Shown here piece by piece: positions 22,502 through 30,321 of a stretch of DNA of 34,301 nucleotides (positions within the stretch are counted from its first letter, which is position 1; each line of letters begins with the position of its first letter). The notes under the pieces were generated by a model, which saw only the letters and a list, made by a program, of their open reading frames with translations, was not told where the DNA came from and made no database searches. Source of the DNA: JACPHB01 sp964553885. Its GTDB lineage: Bacteria; Patescibacteriota; Minisyncoccia; UBA10092. The position numbers were made by a program, and so were the translations under genes. Where the stretch lies: assembly GCA_964553885.1 (NCBI GenBank), contig CAZKLP010000006.1:1-34301 (forward strand). Reading direction: 5' to 3'.

Positions 22502-23141
22502 TATCGGAAAACACCATGTATTTATAAGAAAAAAAGTTGCCTAAAAAAGCGGTGATTATTGTGAAACTAAGCGCTACATTGGCCCAGATTTTTAGATCCA
22601 TGCTTACTGGCGCCCCGATAACATTTACTATTACATGTAAAATAACAGCATTAACAGTGGCTACAATAGTGGAAATGCCAAAAAATTTAATAGCCTCGGT
22701 TTTAATATTTTCTATTTCTTTTTCCTCAAAAGCCCAAAATTTATTCCAAATAAAACTATTTACGACGGTAATAACAAAAGCGATGACAAAAAATAAATCA
22801 AGCGTAAAACCGGAAAAAGTATTGGTTATAAAAATAAAAAAATTATAAACTCCGGCATTGAGCATTGTGTTTAAAACGCCGATAACCCCGTATTTTCCAA
22901 GTTCAAAAAAACCAACGCGGTTTTTCCTTTTGGCTAAAAAGTAAAATAATTTAAGCGCTAATACTGCCCCCATAGGGATAAATAAAATCCAAAAAATAGA
23001 AAAGCCCATTATATTTATTCCCCGCTCGGTTAAAATATCAAAAATCTTTAAGTTTTTCAGTATCGGCAAAGAAAGCCAAGCTGATGCTTCTCCGGCTAAA
23101 ATTGCCAGCCAAAAATCTTTTTTTGTAAATTTTATTTCCAT
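22479..23141 (-). CDS. GtrA-like membrane protein
   Basis: The C-terminal 130 residues match the GtrA family: four membrane helices with FGKYGVIGVLNTMLNAGVYNF-type start, NSFIWNKFWAFE in the middle and GNFFSYKYMVF at the end. GtrA proteins are thought to help move or present undecaprenyl-linked sugars during polysaccharide or teichoic acid synthesis. An extra N-terminal part of about 85 residues with one or two membrane helices is joined in front. It follows the TraG-like ATPase gene on the same strand after 32 bases. The nearby GT39 glycosyltransferases fit a role in lipid-linked sugar transfer. Confidence 0.82.
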   Translation of the reverse strand: MEIKFTKKDFWLAILAGEASAWLSLPILKNLKIFDILTERGINIMGFSIFWILFIPMGAVLALKLFYFLAKRKNRVGFFELGKYGVIGVLNTMLNAGVYNFFIFITNTFSGFTLDLFFVIAFVITVVNSFIWNKFWAFEEKEIENIKTEAIKFFGISTIVATVNAVILHVIVNVIGAPVSMDLKIWANVALSFTIITAFLGNFFSYKYMVFSDKKIIKGY

Positions 23142-23173
23142 TTGGTAAATTCGTTTATTCGTATACAGATTAG

Positions 23174-25588
23174 TTATTCGTTGATGGTTCTAAACCGTTT
23201 ATTAATCATATCTTCTACTTTTTGCCGCGGGGACGCATATTTTTGCCGGCTCATTTCTCTTAATTTTTCGGCTTTGTCTAAACTGCTTTCCGGAGAATCT
23301 TCGGTCGCGATGTTAAACGGAGCGGTAGTAGCGCCGTTAATCAACAGCTTAGCATACGCGTTGCGATTATCAATATTGATGAGATCCGACTCGTTGAAAA
23401 CGGGTTCAAAATATTTAACTAAAAATTTAGCGTCTTCCGGCCCTATTCTGAATGAAATTATGGAACCGGCGTTACCAAAAACCGAATCACGGATCTTATC
23501 TGTAAGCTGTCCGATAAATTGATGGGACAAAGTAAGATTGAGACGATACTTCCTGGCTTCGGCAAGGATAGTAGCGATGGAATCGGTAGTAAAATTCTGG
23601 AACTCGTCCATATAAAGATAAAAATCACGACGCGACTCTTCGCTGCGTTCTTCAGCTCTTTTGAAAGCCGCCATCTGAAGTTTAGCTGTTATAATAAGTC
23701 CTATAAGGGCGCTGTTCATTTCTCCAATTCTGCCTTTTGAAAGATTAACCAGCAAGATTTTTCCGTTATTCATAATATCGCTAAAATCAATCCCGGATCG
23801 GCTTTGGCCGATTATATTTCTCATCATTGAATTTTCAACGAATCGACCCACCTTGGAAACCAAGTATCCTACCATTTCCGATTTGGTTTGCTCCGACATT
23901 TTCAGCATTTCTTTTTCCCAAAAATCCCGCACCAAAGGATCGGTAACTTTTATTAAGAGTTGGCGGACAAACACCGGATCGGTAAAAATTCGCGGGATGT
24001 CGGCAAGAGTGCCAGGATTGATTTCGTCAGCCATAAGTGTCAGCATGGCATTTCTCATACTGTGCTCAAAAACTGGTCCAAGGTGTTCCGCTAGGAAAAG
24101 CTTTTGAAAAGTGGCGATCATTTCCTGGATGGCGAAATCTTTTTCTGTCGCGGTGCCAGCTTCCAAAAGATTTAATCCTACCGGCCATTCAGTATCGGCC
24201 GGATCAAATAAAACTACATCACTATAACGGGAAGGCGGCACAAGGCCTAAAATTGCTTCAACTAAATCGCCATGAGGGTCTATTACGCCGACTCCGGCGC
24301 CGCTGTCAATATCTTGTTTGATTAAATTTCTTAAGAGATAGCTTTTTCCAGTGCCGGTTTGGCCGACAACGTAAAAATGGCGCCTGCGGTCAAGCGGATT
24401 TAATTTAATAACCGCTTCTTGGTTTCTAAACCTATTATTACCTAAAATAATGCCGGCAGACGGCATAACGGCCGGCGGCGGCGCCATTTTAGATTTAAGA
24501 AATCTTACTTTTGGAGTTTCAATTTTAATTATCGGAAAATGGAAAATACTCGTTAATTCTTCGCCGGAAAGCCATATAGTTTCTTTACGATTCAATATTC
24601 TGAAAGAAAAATTATAGATTAAATTTTTTAGCGCTTTTTTAATCGGCCGGTAACTATAGAAATGATTTAAATCCGGCATTTCAAATTGAGAAAAAGCGTT
24701 TTCCGTGTTTGATAAAATTTGAAGCGCCTCCTCTTCTGTTTTGGCCGAAGCCAGTATTCTTATACTAACTTCAAATAAATTTTGTTTGGCCTTATTATCA
24801 ATTTCTTCAATAAGTTCTTTAACAAGCGGTGTTAATTCGGCCAGAGCCGGCTTTTTTATTTCTTCCTGCTGCTTAATGCTCAAAAATTTTCTGATGTTAT
24901 CAACAAAAGAAATAGGACTTTCTAATTCTCCGACTGCAGCGTCCAAACTTTTCCCGGCAAAAAGATTTTTGATAACTTTTATAGCGTCTCTTTTTGAAGA
25001 CGCTCCCGTGGGTTTTACTAAAATTTGGAGAGCGATACCCTCGCCGCGTTCTTTTAATAGAGACATAGCATTGGTAATAAGACCCAGAGTGCTGACTTCC
25101 AGTTTTTTATATGTTTGAAAAGGCAAAACGTAATTTCTTTTGGTTTTTAAAATTGAACCGACGCTTATTCCTTCTTTATTAAATATGTTGTAATCGTTAA
25201 CGGCATTAATCTCGGCTTGAGGAAAAAATCCCTGAATTTGCCTTTGAATGGTCTGTTGAAATTTTTTAGGGACGGCCATGTAAAATCCGATTTCTTCACC
25301 TTCTTCAGGCACGGAGATTTCAAAAATTAAATACGGTTTTGGTTTGAACAAGCCGCTTTTTTCCTTAAGAATACTGGATAAAGAATTATAAAATTGCTCC
25401 ATTACCAGAAGTTTTCCTTTTTCTTTATTGACATCGGTTTCTACAATAACTTTTGGCAAGCGGATTTCAAGCAATGTAAAGTTCAGGGCGCTGAAAATCA
25501 ACCCCTTTTGCCATGCCCTATTAAACAAAAACCAAACAAACCATAATATAATGGCAATTATTAGAATAAGTATTAGATAATAAGTCAT
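23174..25588 (-). CDS. Membrane-bound TraG/VirD4-like DNA-transfer ATPase
   Basis: One N-terminal membrane helix (residues 4-20) is followed by a cytoplasmic N-terminal domain of about 380 residues and a HerA/FtsK/VirD4-type ATPase domain. Walker A is GQTGTGKSYLL (about residue 410), then DPHGDLVE, and Walker B is LYMDEFQNF (about 660). SHQFIGQL and GNAGSIISFRIGPEDA are typical of type IV secretion coupling proteins. The length is 804 residues. No relaxase, VirB4 or pilin genes are seen beside it, so DNA or protein transfer in conjugation is not shown; in CPR genomes such single genes are common and their role is open. It may be co-transcribed with the small 25598-25789 gene upstream. Confidence 0.85.
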   Translation of the reverse strand: MTYYLILILIIAIILWFVWFLFNRAWQKGLIFSALNFTLLEIRLPKVIVETDVNKEKGKLLVMEQFYNSLSSILKEKSGLFKPKPYLIFEISVPEEGEEIGFYMAVPKKFQQTIQRQIQGFFPQAEINAVNDYNIFNKEGISVGSILKTKRNYVLPFQTYKKLEVSTLGLITNAMSLLKERGEGIALQILVKPTGASSKRDAIKVIKNLFAGKSLDAAVGELESPISFVDNIRKFLSIKQQEEIKKPALAELTPLVKELIEEIDNKAKQNLFEVSIRILASAKTEEEALQILSNTENAFSQFEMPDLNHFYSYRPIKKALKNLIYNFSFRILNRKETIWLSGEELTSIFHFPIIKIETPKVRFLKSKMAPPPAVMPSAGIILGNNRFRNQEAVIKLNPLDRRRHFYVVGQTGTGKSYLLRNLIKQDIDSGAGVGVIDPHGDLVEAILGLVPPSRYSDVVLFDPADTEWPVGLNLLEAGTATEKDFAIQEMIATFQKLFLAEHLGPVFEHSMRNAMLTLMADEINPGTLADIPRIFTDPVFVRQLLIKVTDPLVRDFWEKEMLKMSEQTKSEMVGYLVSKVGRFVENSMMRNIIGQSRSGIDFSDIMNNGKILLVNLSKGRIGEMNSALIGLIITAKLQMAAFKRAEERSEESRRDFYLYMDEFQNFTTDSIATILAEARKYRLNLTLSHQFIGQLTDKIRDSVFGNAGSIISFRIGPEDAKFLVKYFEPVFNESDLINIDNRNAYAKLLINGATTAPFNIATEDSPESSLDKAEKLREMSRQKYASPRQKVEDMINKRFRTINE

Positions 25589-25597
25589 GGTGAAGTT

Positions 25598-25789
25598 TTA
25601 TTTTAACTTCCCGGCTTCAACTAATTTTTGATAAAAACGGTCAATTAAAGCATCGTGAAAATCGTCTAAAAAATGGGGATTATTTTTAGCTTTTGCCGCC
25701 TTAATGGCGGCTGCTATCCCTTTCTCAAACGCGATTTGAATTAACGCTTCAATTTCCGGCTCATGTTGTTTTTCTTGTTCTGTTGCCAT
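25598..25789 (-). CDS. Small acidic/basic helical protein, unknown
   Basis: This 63-residue protein (MATEQEKQHEPEIEALIQIA, then AIKAAKAKNNPHFLDDFHDALID) is all helical and charged with no membrane segment. It ends 9 bases before the start of the TraG-like ATPase gene, so it may be its partner. A TATAAT box on the minus strand ends 8 bases before its start. No function is known to me. Confidence 0.7.
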   Translation of the reverse strand: MATEQEKQHEPEIEALIQIAFEKGIAAAIKAAKAKNNPHFLDDFHDALIDRFYQKLVEAGKLK

Positions 25790-25793
25790 ATGC

Positions 25794-25803
25794 TATTATT
25801 ATA
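25794..25803. promoter_or_regulatory. Overlapping divergent -10 boxes in a 15-base intergenic gap
   Basis: TATTAT (25794-25799, plus strand) and TATAAT (25798-25803 on the minus strand) overlap between start codons only 15 bases apart. Each box would give an mRNA starting at or near the start codon. Both genes cannot be transcribed from here at the same moment. Confidence 0.5.
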
Positions 25804-25804
25804 A

Positions 25805-27418
25805 ATGGATTTTTACTTTATGACAAAGTTTATTTATAAACATAGGTATTTCTGGTTTTTAATTTTAATTATTGCTGTCGCGATTTTTTTCAGGTTTTGG
25901 CAATTTACTTCAGTTCCTTCTGGTCTTTATCAAGATGAAGCAATGAATGGCGCCGACGCTATCGCTTCCATTGAATCCGGAAATTTTAGCGTTTTCTACC
26001 AAAACAATAATGGCCGTGAAGGAATGATAATTTGGCTTGACGCTTTGGCAATTAAAATTTTTGGCGCGGAGCCATGGGTTTTAAGATTATTTCCAGCTAT
26101 AGCCGGGGTTTTAGCGGTTTTGGGGCTATTTTTTCTGACTAAAGAGCTTTTTAGCATTGAAATCGCACTGGCTTCAAGCTTTTTTATGGCAGTAAGCTTT
26201 TGGGCCGTTAATTTCAGCCGAATAGGCTTTCGAGCCGGTTTAATGCTGCCGTTTTTAATCTGGAGTTTTTACTTCTTACACCGCGGATTTAAATTATTGA
26301 TGTCCGACATCGATAATTATCGATGTCGGACATCAATAATATCGTTTGTTTCAGCCGGAGTTTTGTTCGGTTTGGGTTTTTATACTTATATTTCATATAG
26401 ATTCGCGCCTGTTTTATTTCTTGTTTATTTTCTGCATCTATTAATAAAATGCGTCAATAAAAAATTATGGATGGGATTTTTTGTGTTTGCCGCCATCGCT
26501 TTCATCATTGCCTTGCCGATTGGACTATATTTTTTAGATAATCCTCAGGATTTTTTCGGAAGAAGCGGTCAGGTATCAGTTTTTTCTGCTGAAAATCCTA
26601 TTAAAGCCGCTGCTTTAAGCGTTGTCGCGGCATTTGGAATGTTCAATATTATTGGCGACTTTAATTGGCGGCACAATTATGCCGGGTTCCCCGGTCTTTT
26701 TTGGCCGGTCGGACTTTTATTTCTTTTCGGTCTTTACCTAAGTTTCCGCAAATTTCAGTTTAGAGAAAAATTTTTATTGTCTTGGTTTTTTATTTTTCTT
26801 TTTCCAAATATTTTGTCAACCGAAGGCAATCCTCATGCGTTGCGGGCTTTAGGAGCAATGCCCGCGGCAATGGTTTTTGCCGGAATCGGTTTAATATGGA
26901 TTTATGAAAAAATTAAAAAATACCTTAATAATAAAATTTTTGATCCAAATCTTATTAAATATCGCGCTCGTATAATACGAATAAAAAAAGAAGCGTTTAT
27001 TTTGTTGGTTATATTTTTATTTTTCATAAGCTCCGCGGAATTTAATAAGTATTTCATTAAATGGGCTTCAAACCAAAATACTGTGGATGCTTTTTCCTAC
27101 AATCAGGTAGAAATCGCGAATTATTTAAATAGTTTGCCTCAAGACGTTAAAAAATACGCTATTTGGCCTTCAAGTGACCGGGCAACGTCAAATGGCTTAC
27201 CAGTTTCCGCCCAAACAGTGTATTTTCTCGCTTATAAAAAATCCGACATAAATTACGTGAAATCCGATGAAGCTGACGGAATTAAATTAGATGAAAATGG
27301 AACTGTTATTATCCCGCTTTATTTTAATTTGGAATTGCTTCATAATTTAAATAAAAAGTTTCCGGACGGAAAAATTGAATTCATTTATTTAAACACGCCG
27401 ATTTTAATAGTCCCCTAA
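25805..27418 (+). CDS. GT39-type membrane glycosyltransferase (ArnT/PMT-like), first of two
   Basis: The protein has about ten to twelve membrane helices and the first-loop acidic motif YQDEAMNGAD (Asp44-Glu45), the catalytic site of ArnT/PMT-like GT-C enzymes, which use polyprenyl-phosphate sugars on the outer side of the membrane. Two starts are possible, ATG 25805 and ATG 25820 (MTKFIYKHRYFW); the divergent -10 box favours the first. A 48-base perfect palindrome is inserted after the fourth or fifth helix (residues 163-178). The second GT39 gene follows after 1 base. Target (protein or lipid) unknown. Confidence 0.82.
   Translation: MDFYFMTKFIYKHRYFWFLILIIAVAIFFRFWQFTSVPSGLYQDEAMNGADAIASIESGNFSVFYQNNNGREGMIIWLDALAIKIFGAEPWVLRLFPAIAGVLAVLGLFFLTKELFSIEIALASSFFMAVSFWAVNFSRIGFRAGLMLPFLIWSFYFLHRGFKLLMSDIDNYRCRTSIISFVSAGVLFGLGFYTYISYRFAPVLFLVYFLHLLIKCVNKKLWMGFFVFAAIAFIIALPIGLYFLDNPQDFFGRSGQVSVFSAENPIKAAALSVVAAFGMFNIIGDFNWRHNYAGFPGLFWPVGLLFLFGLYLSFRKFQFREKFLLSWFFIFLFPNILSTEGNPHALRALGAMPAAMVFAGIGLIWIYEKIKKYLNNKIFDPNLIKYRARIIRIKKEAFILLVIFLFFISSAEFNKYFIKWASNQNTVDAFSYNQVEIANYLNSLPQDVKKYAIWPSSDRATSNGLPVSAQTVYFLAYKKSDINYVKSDEADGIKLDENGTVIIPLYFNLELLHNLNKKFPDGKIEFIYLNTPILIVP
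26293..26340. repeat. Perfect 48-bp palindrome inside a glycosyltransferase gene
   Basis: Every base from 26293 pairs with its counterpart up to 26340, with no loop; the centre is CGATAATTATCG. The left arm contains TTGATGTCCGACATCGATAA. It is in frame and encodes residues 163-178 (including MSDIDNYRCRTS), a hydrophilic stretch between membrane helices, which would tolerate an insert. Confidence 0.95.
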
Positions 27419-27419
27419 T

Positions 27420-29252
27420 ATGAAAATTGCCAATACTTCAGCTTTCTTACTTTTAGCTGTTTTCGCCATACTTACCGTAGCCAGCATGTGGAATGACAGC
27501 GCGAATTACGACGAAAGGATTCATCTCCCTGCCGGTTATTCTTATTTGACGCAAAAAGATATGCGTCTTAATCCGGAACATCCGTCGCTTGTAAAAGATT
27601 TAGCCGCTTTACCGCTTTTATTTTTAGATATTAAATTCTCTTATCAAAGTTGGGGCTGGAATACGTCTTTAACTTCCAGTCCATCGCGCACGCCAAGCTG
27701 GCAAACCGATGTTGGTTTTGGGAATGACCTGCTTTATTATTCGGGAAACGACGCGCAAAAAATGATGAGATACGGACGTATTCCAATAATCTTGACAGGC
27801 CTGCTTTTAGGATTTTATATTTTCAGATTCACCAAAGAACTTTGGGGCAAAGGCGCGAGCATGTTGGCTTTAACGATGTATTCTTTCTCCCCTATTGTTC
27901 TGGCGCATACTCGGCTTGTAACAACCGACATTGCCGCCGCGGCCGCGTTTTTCATCAGTTTTTATTATCTTTATCATTGGCTTAAAGCGCCAACGCGGAG
28001 AAATTTATGGGTTTTTGGGATTGTTTTTGGCTTAGCGCTTCTTACAAAATTTTCCACTTTTTTATTGATTCCTATTTTTGGCGCGATTACCTCAATATGG
28101 GCGCTGGTTCAGAGTGAAAAAAAATGGTTCTGGACTGTAAAATATATCGGTGGATTTATTTTTGCTTTAATAATCGCTTTTCTTGTTATCGGCGCCATTT
28201 ACTCTTTTCATATTTGGAATTACCCGCCAGAAAAACAGCAAATTGACACTGCTTTCATTTTAAGCACTTTTGAATTTAAACCGCTGGCTGATTTTAATGT
28301 TTGGCTTAGCGGCATTCCGTATTTAAGAGCATGGGGTCATTATCTTTTGGGATTCTTAATGGTTAGCCAACGTTCGGTTGGAGGCAATACGACATATTTT
28401 CTCGGTGATGTTTCGGCTGAAGGTTCACGATTTTACTTTCCCATTGTTTATTTGTTAAAAGAACCGCTCGCCTATATTCTTATGATTTTTTTCGGATTGT
28501 TTTTGGCTACAAAACATTGCACGCGGCACTGCCGCGAAACGAGAAGCCAATACTGGCGGCGTGATTTTATTGGCCTTATAAAAAACAATCCCGCGGAAAT
28601 GGGGATGATTTTTATTATTTTAACCTATTGGGCTTTTTCAATAAATTCACGGCTCAATATCGGCGTGCGGCATATTTTGCCGACAATTCCGTTTATCTAC
28701 GCGCTTACGGCGCGGCAAATTTCAAATTGGATTAAAGGCGGAGTAACCGAAAGAATCACCAATTATAAGGGATTGTGGCAGCTAATCGTTTTATACTGGA
28801 AAAAAATTAAAAAAATTTTTGTGATTATAATTCTTTTTATTTGGGCAATTTTATCAATAATTTTTGTCTACCCGTCATTTCTCGCTTATTTTAATGAAAT
28901 TGCCGGCGGGCCAGATAAGGGTTACAAGCTTGTCGTTGATTCCAATTTAGATTGGGGACAAGACATTTTGCGTTTATCGAAATTTATAGAAAAAAATAAT
29001 ATTAAAGAAATAAAAATGGATTATTTTTCCGGCGCTCCGGCGGAGTATTATATAAAAACGGCTAATATTGAGTCTTTTAATCGCGAAACACCGCAGAAAG
29101 GATGGCTCGCAGTTTCGGCAACAATTTATATGGGCGCTTGCAAGGACGACAAAATCCCCTGCTCTTACAGCGAACGCGCTTACACTTGGCTTGATTCTTT
29201 TAAGCCAATAGCCAAAATCGGGTATTCAATATTTGTTTATAATATTGAATAG
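27420..29252 (+). CDS. GT39-type membrane glycosyltransferase, second of two
   Basis: A 610-residue GT-C protein with about eleven membrane helices. The first loop has NYDERIHLPAGYSYL (Asp31-Glu32) and LNPEHPSLVKDLAALP, both typical of PMT/GT39 proteins. A conserved VDSNLDWGQDILRL block near residue 515 opens the C-terminal outer domain. A stretch of unlike sequence (CTRHCRETRSQYWRRD, about 364-379) contains a short palindrome. It starts 1 base after its neighbour's stop, so both are made together, perhaps to modify the same surface polymer or protein. Confidence 0.82.
   Translation: MKIANTSAFLLLAVFAILTVASMWNDSANYDERIHLPAGYSYLTQKDMRLNPEHPSLVKDLAALPLLFLDIKFSYQSWGWNTSLTSSPSRTPSWQTDVGFGNDLLYYSGNDAQKMMRYGRIPIILTGLLLGFYIFRFTKELWGKGASMLALTMYSFSPIVLAHTRLVTTDIAAAAAFFISFYYLYHWLKAPTRRNLWVFGIVFGLALLTKFSTFLLIPIFGAITSIWALVQSEKKWFWTVKYIGGFIFALIIAFLVIGAIYSFHIWNYPPEKQQIDTAFILSTFEFKPLADFNVWLSGIPYLRAWGHYLLGFLMVSQRSVGGNTTYFLGDVSAEGSRFYFPIVYLLKEPLAYILMIFFGLFLATKHCTRHCRETRSQYWRRDFIGLIKNNPAEMGMIFIILTYWAFSINSRLNIGVRHILPTIPFIYALTARQISNWIKGGVTERITNYKGLWQLIVLYWKKIKKIFVIIILFIWAILSIIFVYPSFLAYFNEIAGGPDKGYKLVVDSNLDWGQDILRLSKFIEKNNIKEIKMDYFSGAPAEYYIKTANIESFNRETPQKGWLAVSATIYMGACKDDKIPCSYSERAYTWLDSFKPIAKIGYSIFVYNIE
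28522..28536. repeat. Short GC-rich inverted repeat in the second GT39 gene
   Basis: CGCGGCA and TGCCGCG are separated by one base. It codes for part of a Cys/Arg-rich stretch (CTRHCRETR) in a cytoplasmic loop that looks foreign to the protein. It is the weakest of the in-gene palindromes. Confidence 0.45.
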
Positions 29253-29258
29253 TTATAG

Positions 29259-30065
29259 CTACCGCAATTTATAAAAAACACGGCTGGGAATACGCAAATC
29301 AACGTATTCCAAATGGCCGGTGTTTTTAACCGCTTCTTCTAAAATCGACAGTAAGTTTTTAACTGCCACTGCCGGATCTTGTTTGTCGTCAAGATAAATT
29401 GACCAATTATTGTTTGTTATAGCTTCGAGTTCAACGGAAGAATTTGGTTTTATTTTAAATTCCAATATTTTAATTTTATTATTTTCCGCTATTTTACTCA
29501 TAAAAACGATAATAAAATTTATTTGATTACCGCTCAAAACTTTACTGCCGAGCGGAATATCGTTTTTAGAATAATCTTTTATTTTTAATATTAAACTGCC
29601 TACGGTTTGCGGCGCTTGCGAAAATATAACGCCGTCTTTATCAAAATAAAAGCAATTATTTTGCCCCAAGGGTGCCCCTTCGGGGCACCAGATTCCTATT
29701 TGAATTCTTTTACTAAAACCTACGATAACGGTATGAAATAATTTTTTTTCTATTGATATGTCGGTTATAGACGGGAAAGCCGCCGTTAATTCCGATTTTA
29801 GTCGGGATTTTGACAAAATTATTAAATTTTCACCGAGATTCAGCGGAGCAATATTTGAAATTATACTTAAAACATCATCGCGGCTTATGGCAGTATCATC
29901 GGGCATATTTATGTTTTGAATGACAAAAAAAGACGATACAAAGACTAACCAAAACGCTGTTAGAGTAAGGCTAAAAAAAAACGATGAAAAAAATAAAATT
30001 TTTAATCTTTTAATTTTTTTATCTCGGCTTGTCGTTTTAAACCTATAATAACGGTTTGAAGGCAT
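29259..30065 (-). CDS. ftsQ: Cell division protein FtsQ/DivIB-like
   Basis: FtsQ/DivIB is a bitopic divisome protein linking early and late division proteins. A basic cytoplasmic tail (residues 1-26), one membrane helix (about 27-50) and an outer part with a POTRA-like domain (FFVIQNINMPDDTAISRDDVLSII, about 51-115) and a beta domain follow. The C-terminal LEYVDLRIPSRVFYKL is the family ending. Residues 126-132 (WCPEGAPLG) are coded by a palindrome. At 268 residues it has normal length. It lies 256 bases after alr on the same strand; ddl, which often sits between, is not here. Confidence 0.85.
   Translation of the reverse strand: MPSNRYYRFKTTSRDKKIKRLKILFFSSFFFSLTLTAFWLVFVSSFFVIQNINMPDDTAISRDDVLSIISNIAPLNLGENLIILSKSRLKSELTAAFPSITDISIEKKLFHTVIVGFSKRIQIGIWCPEGAPLGQNNCFYFDKDGVIFSQAPQTVGSLILKIKDYSKNDIPLGSKVLSGNQINFIIVFMSKIAENNKIKILEFKIKPNSSVELEAITNNNWSIYLDDKQDPAVAVKNLLSILEEAVKNTGHLEYVDLRIPSRVFYKLR
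29671..29689. repeat. In-frame palindrome inside ftsQ
   Basis: GGTGCCCC and GGGGCACC form a perfect 8-bp stem with a TTC loop. The encoded CPEGAPLG stretch is unlike the surrounding beta-rich sequence and interrupts it between two strands. Confidence 0.65.
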
Positions 30066-30321
30066 GCCTTTGATGTCTAAATTTATGAGCGAAGCTTTAT
30101 GCTGAGCGAAGTAAATTTAGCTACAGCAAAGAGCACCTCGCCCTTATTTTGCCTCACAGTAATCTGGCGGCGCGAGGGTGAATAGCCCTGCCCTATTCGG
30201 GCAAGCGCCGCAGGTATTTTAATATATTTTGCTCTGAAATAGTTTATCATGTTTTTGAGTTGCAAAATAAGGGCTGGGGTAAATTCGTCTTACAAAATTT
30301 TCAAATTGAAAATTTTGAGTC
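30066..30321. repeat. Intergenic cluster of nested inverted and direct repeats
   Basis: No supportable gene lies in these 256 bases. CTAAATTTA (30077-30085) and TAAATTTAG (30112-30120) enclose two direct copies of TGAGCGAAG (30086-30094, 30103-30111). GCCCTTATTTTGC (30140-30152) and GCAAAATAAGGGC (30262-30274) form a second, 13-bp inverted pair about 110 bases apart. Inside it GCGGCGC/GCGCCGC and GAATAG/CTATTC form a nested GC-rich hairpin of about 50 bases. A 60-codon minus frame (30083-30265) runs through these repeats. The layout suggests stacked palindromic elements or a structured RNA between alr and ftsQ. Confidence 0.6.
30293..30317 (-). terminator. Perfect AT-rich palindrome just after alr
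   Basis: CAAAATTTTCAA and TTGAAAATTTTG are perfect arms around one base, 4 bases beyond the alr stop. It is a plausible terminator of alr, although AT-rich and without a long T tract. Confidence 0.45.

Noticed and set aside
30083..30265. 60-codon minus-strand frame between alr and ftsQ
   Set aside because: It runs through the inverted and direct repeats and its residues mirror them; no conserved pattern or start signal is seen.
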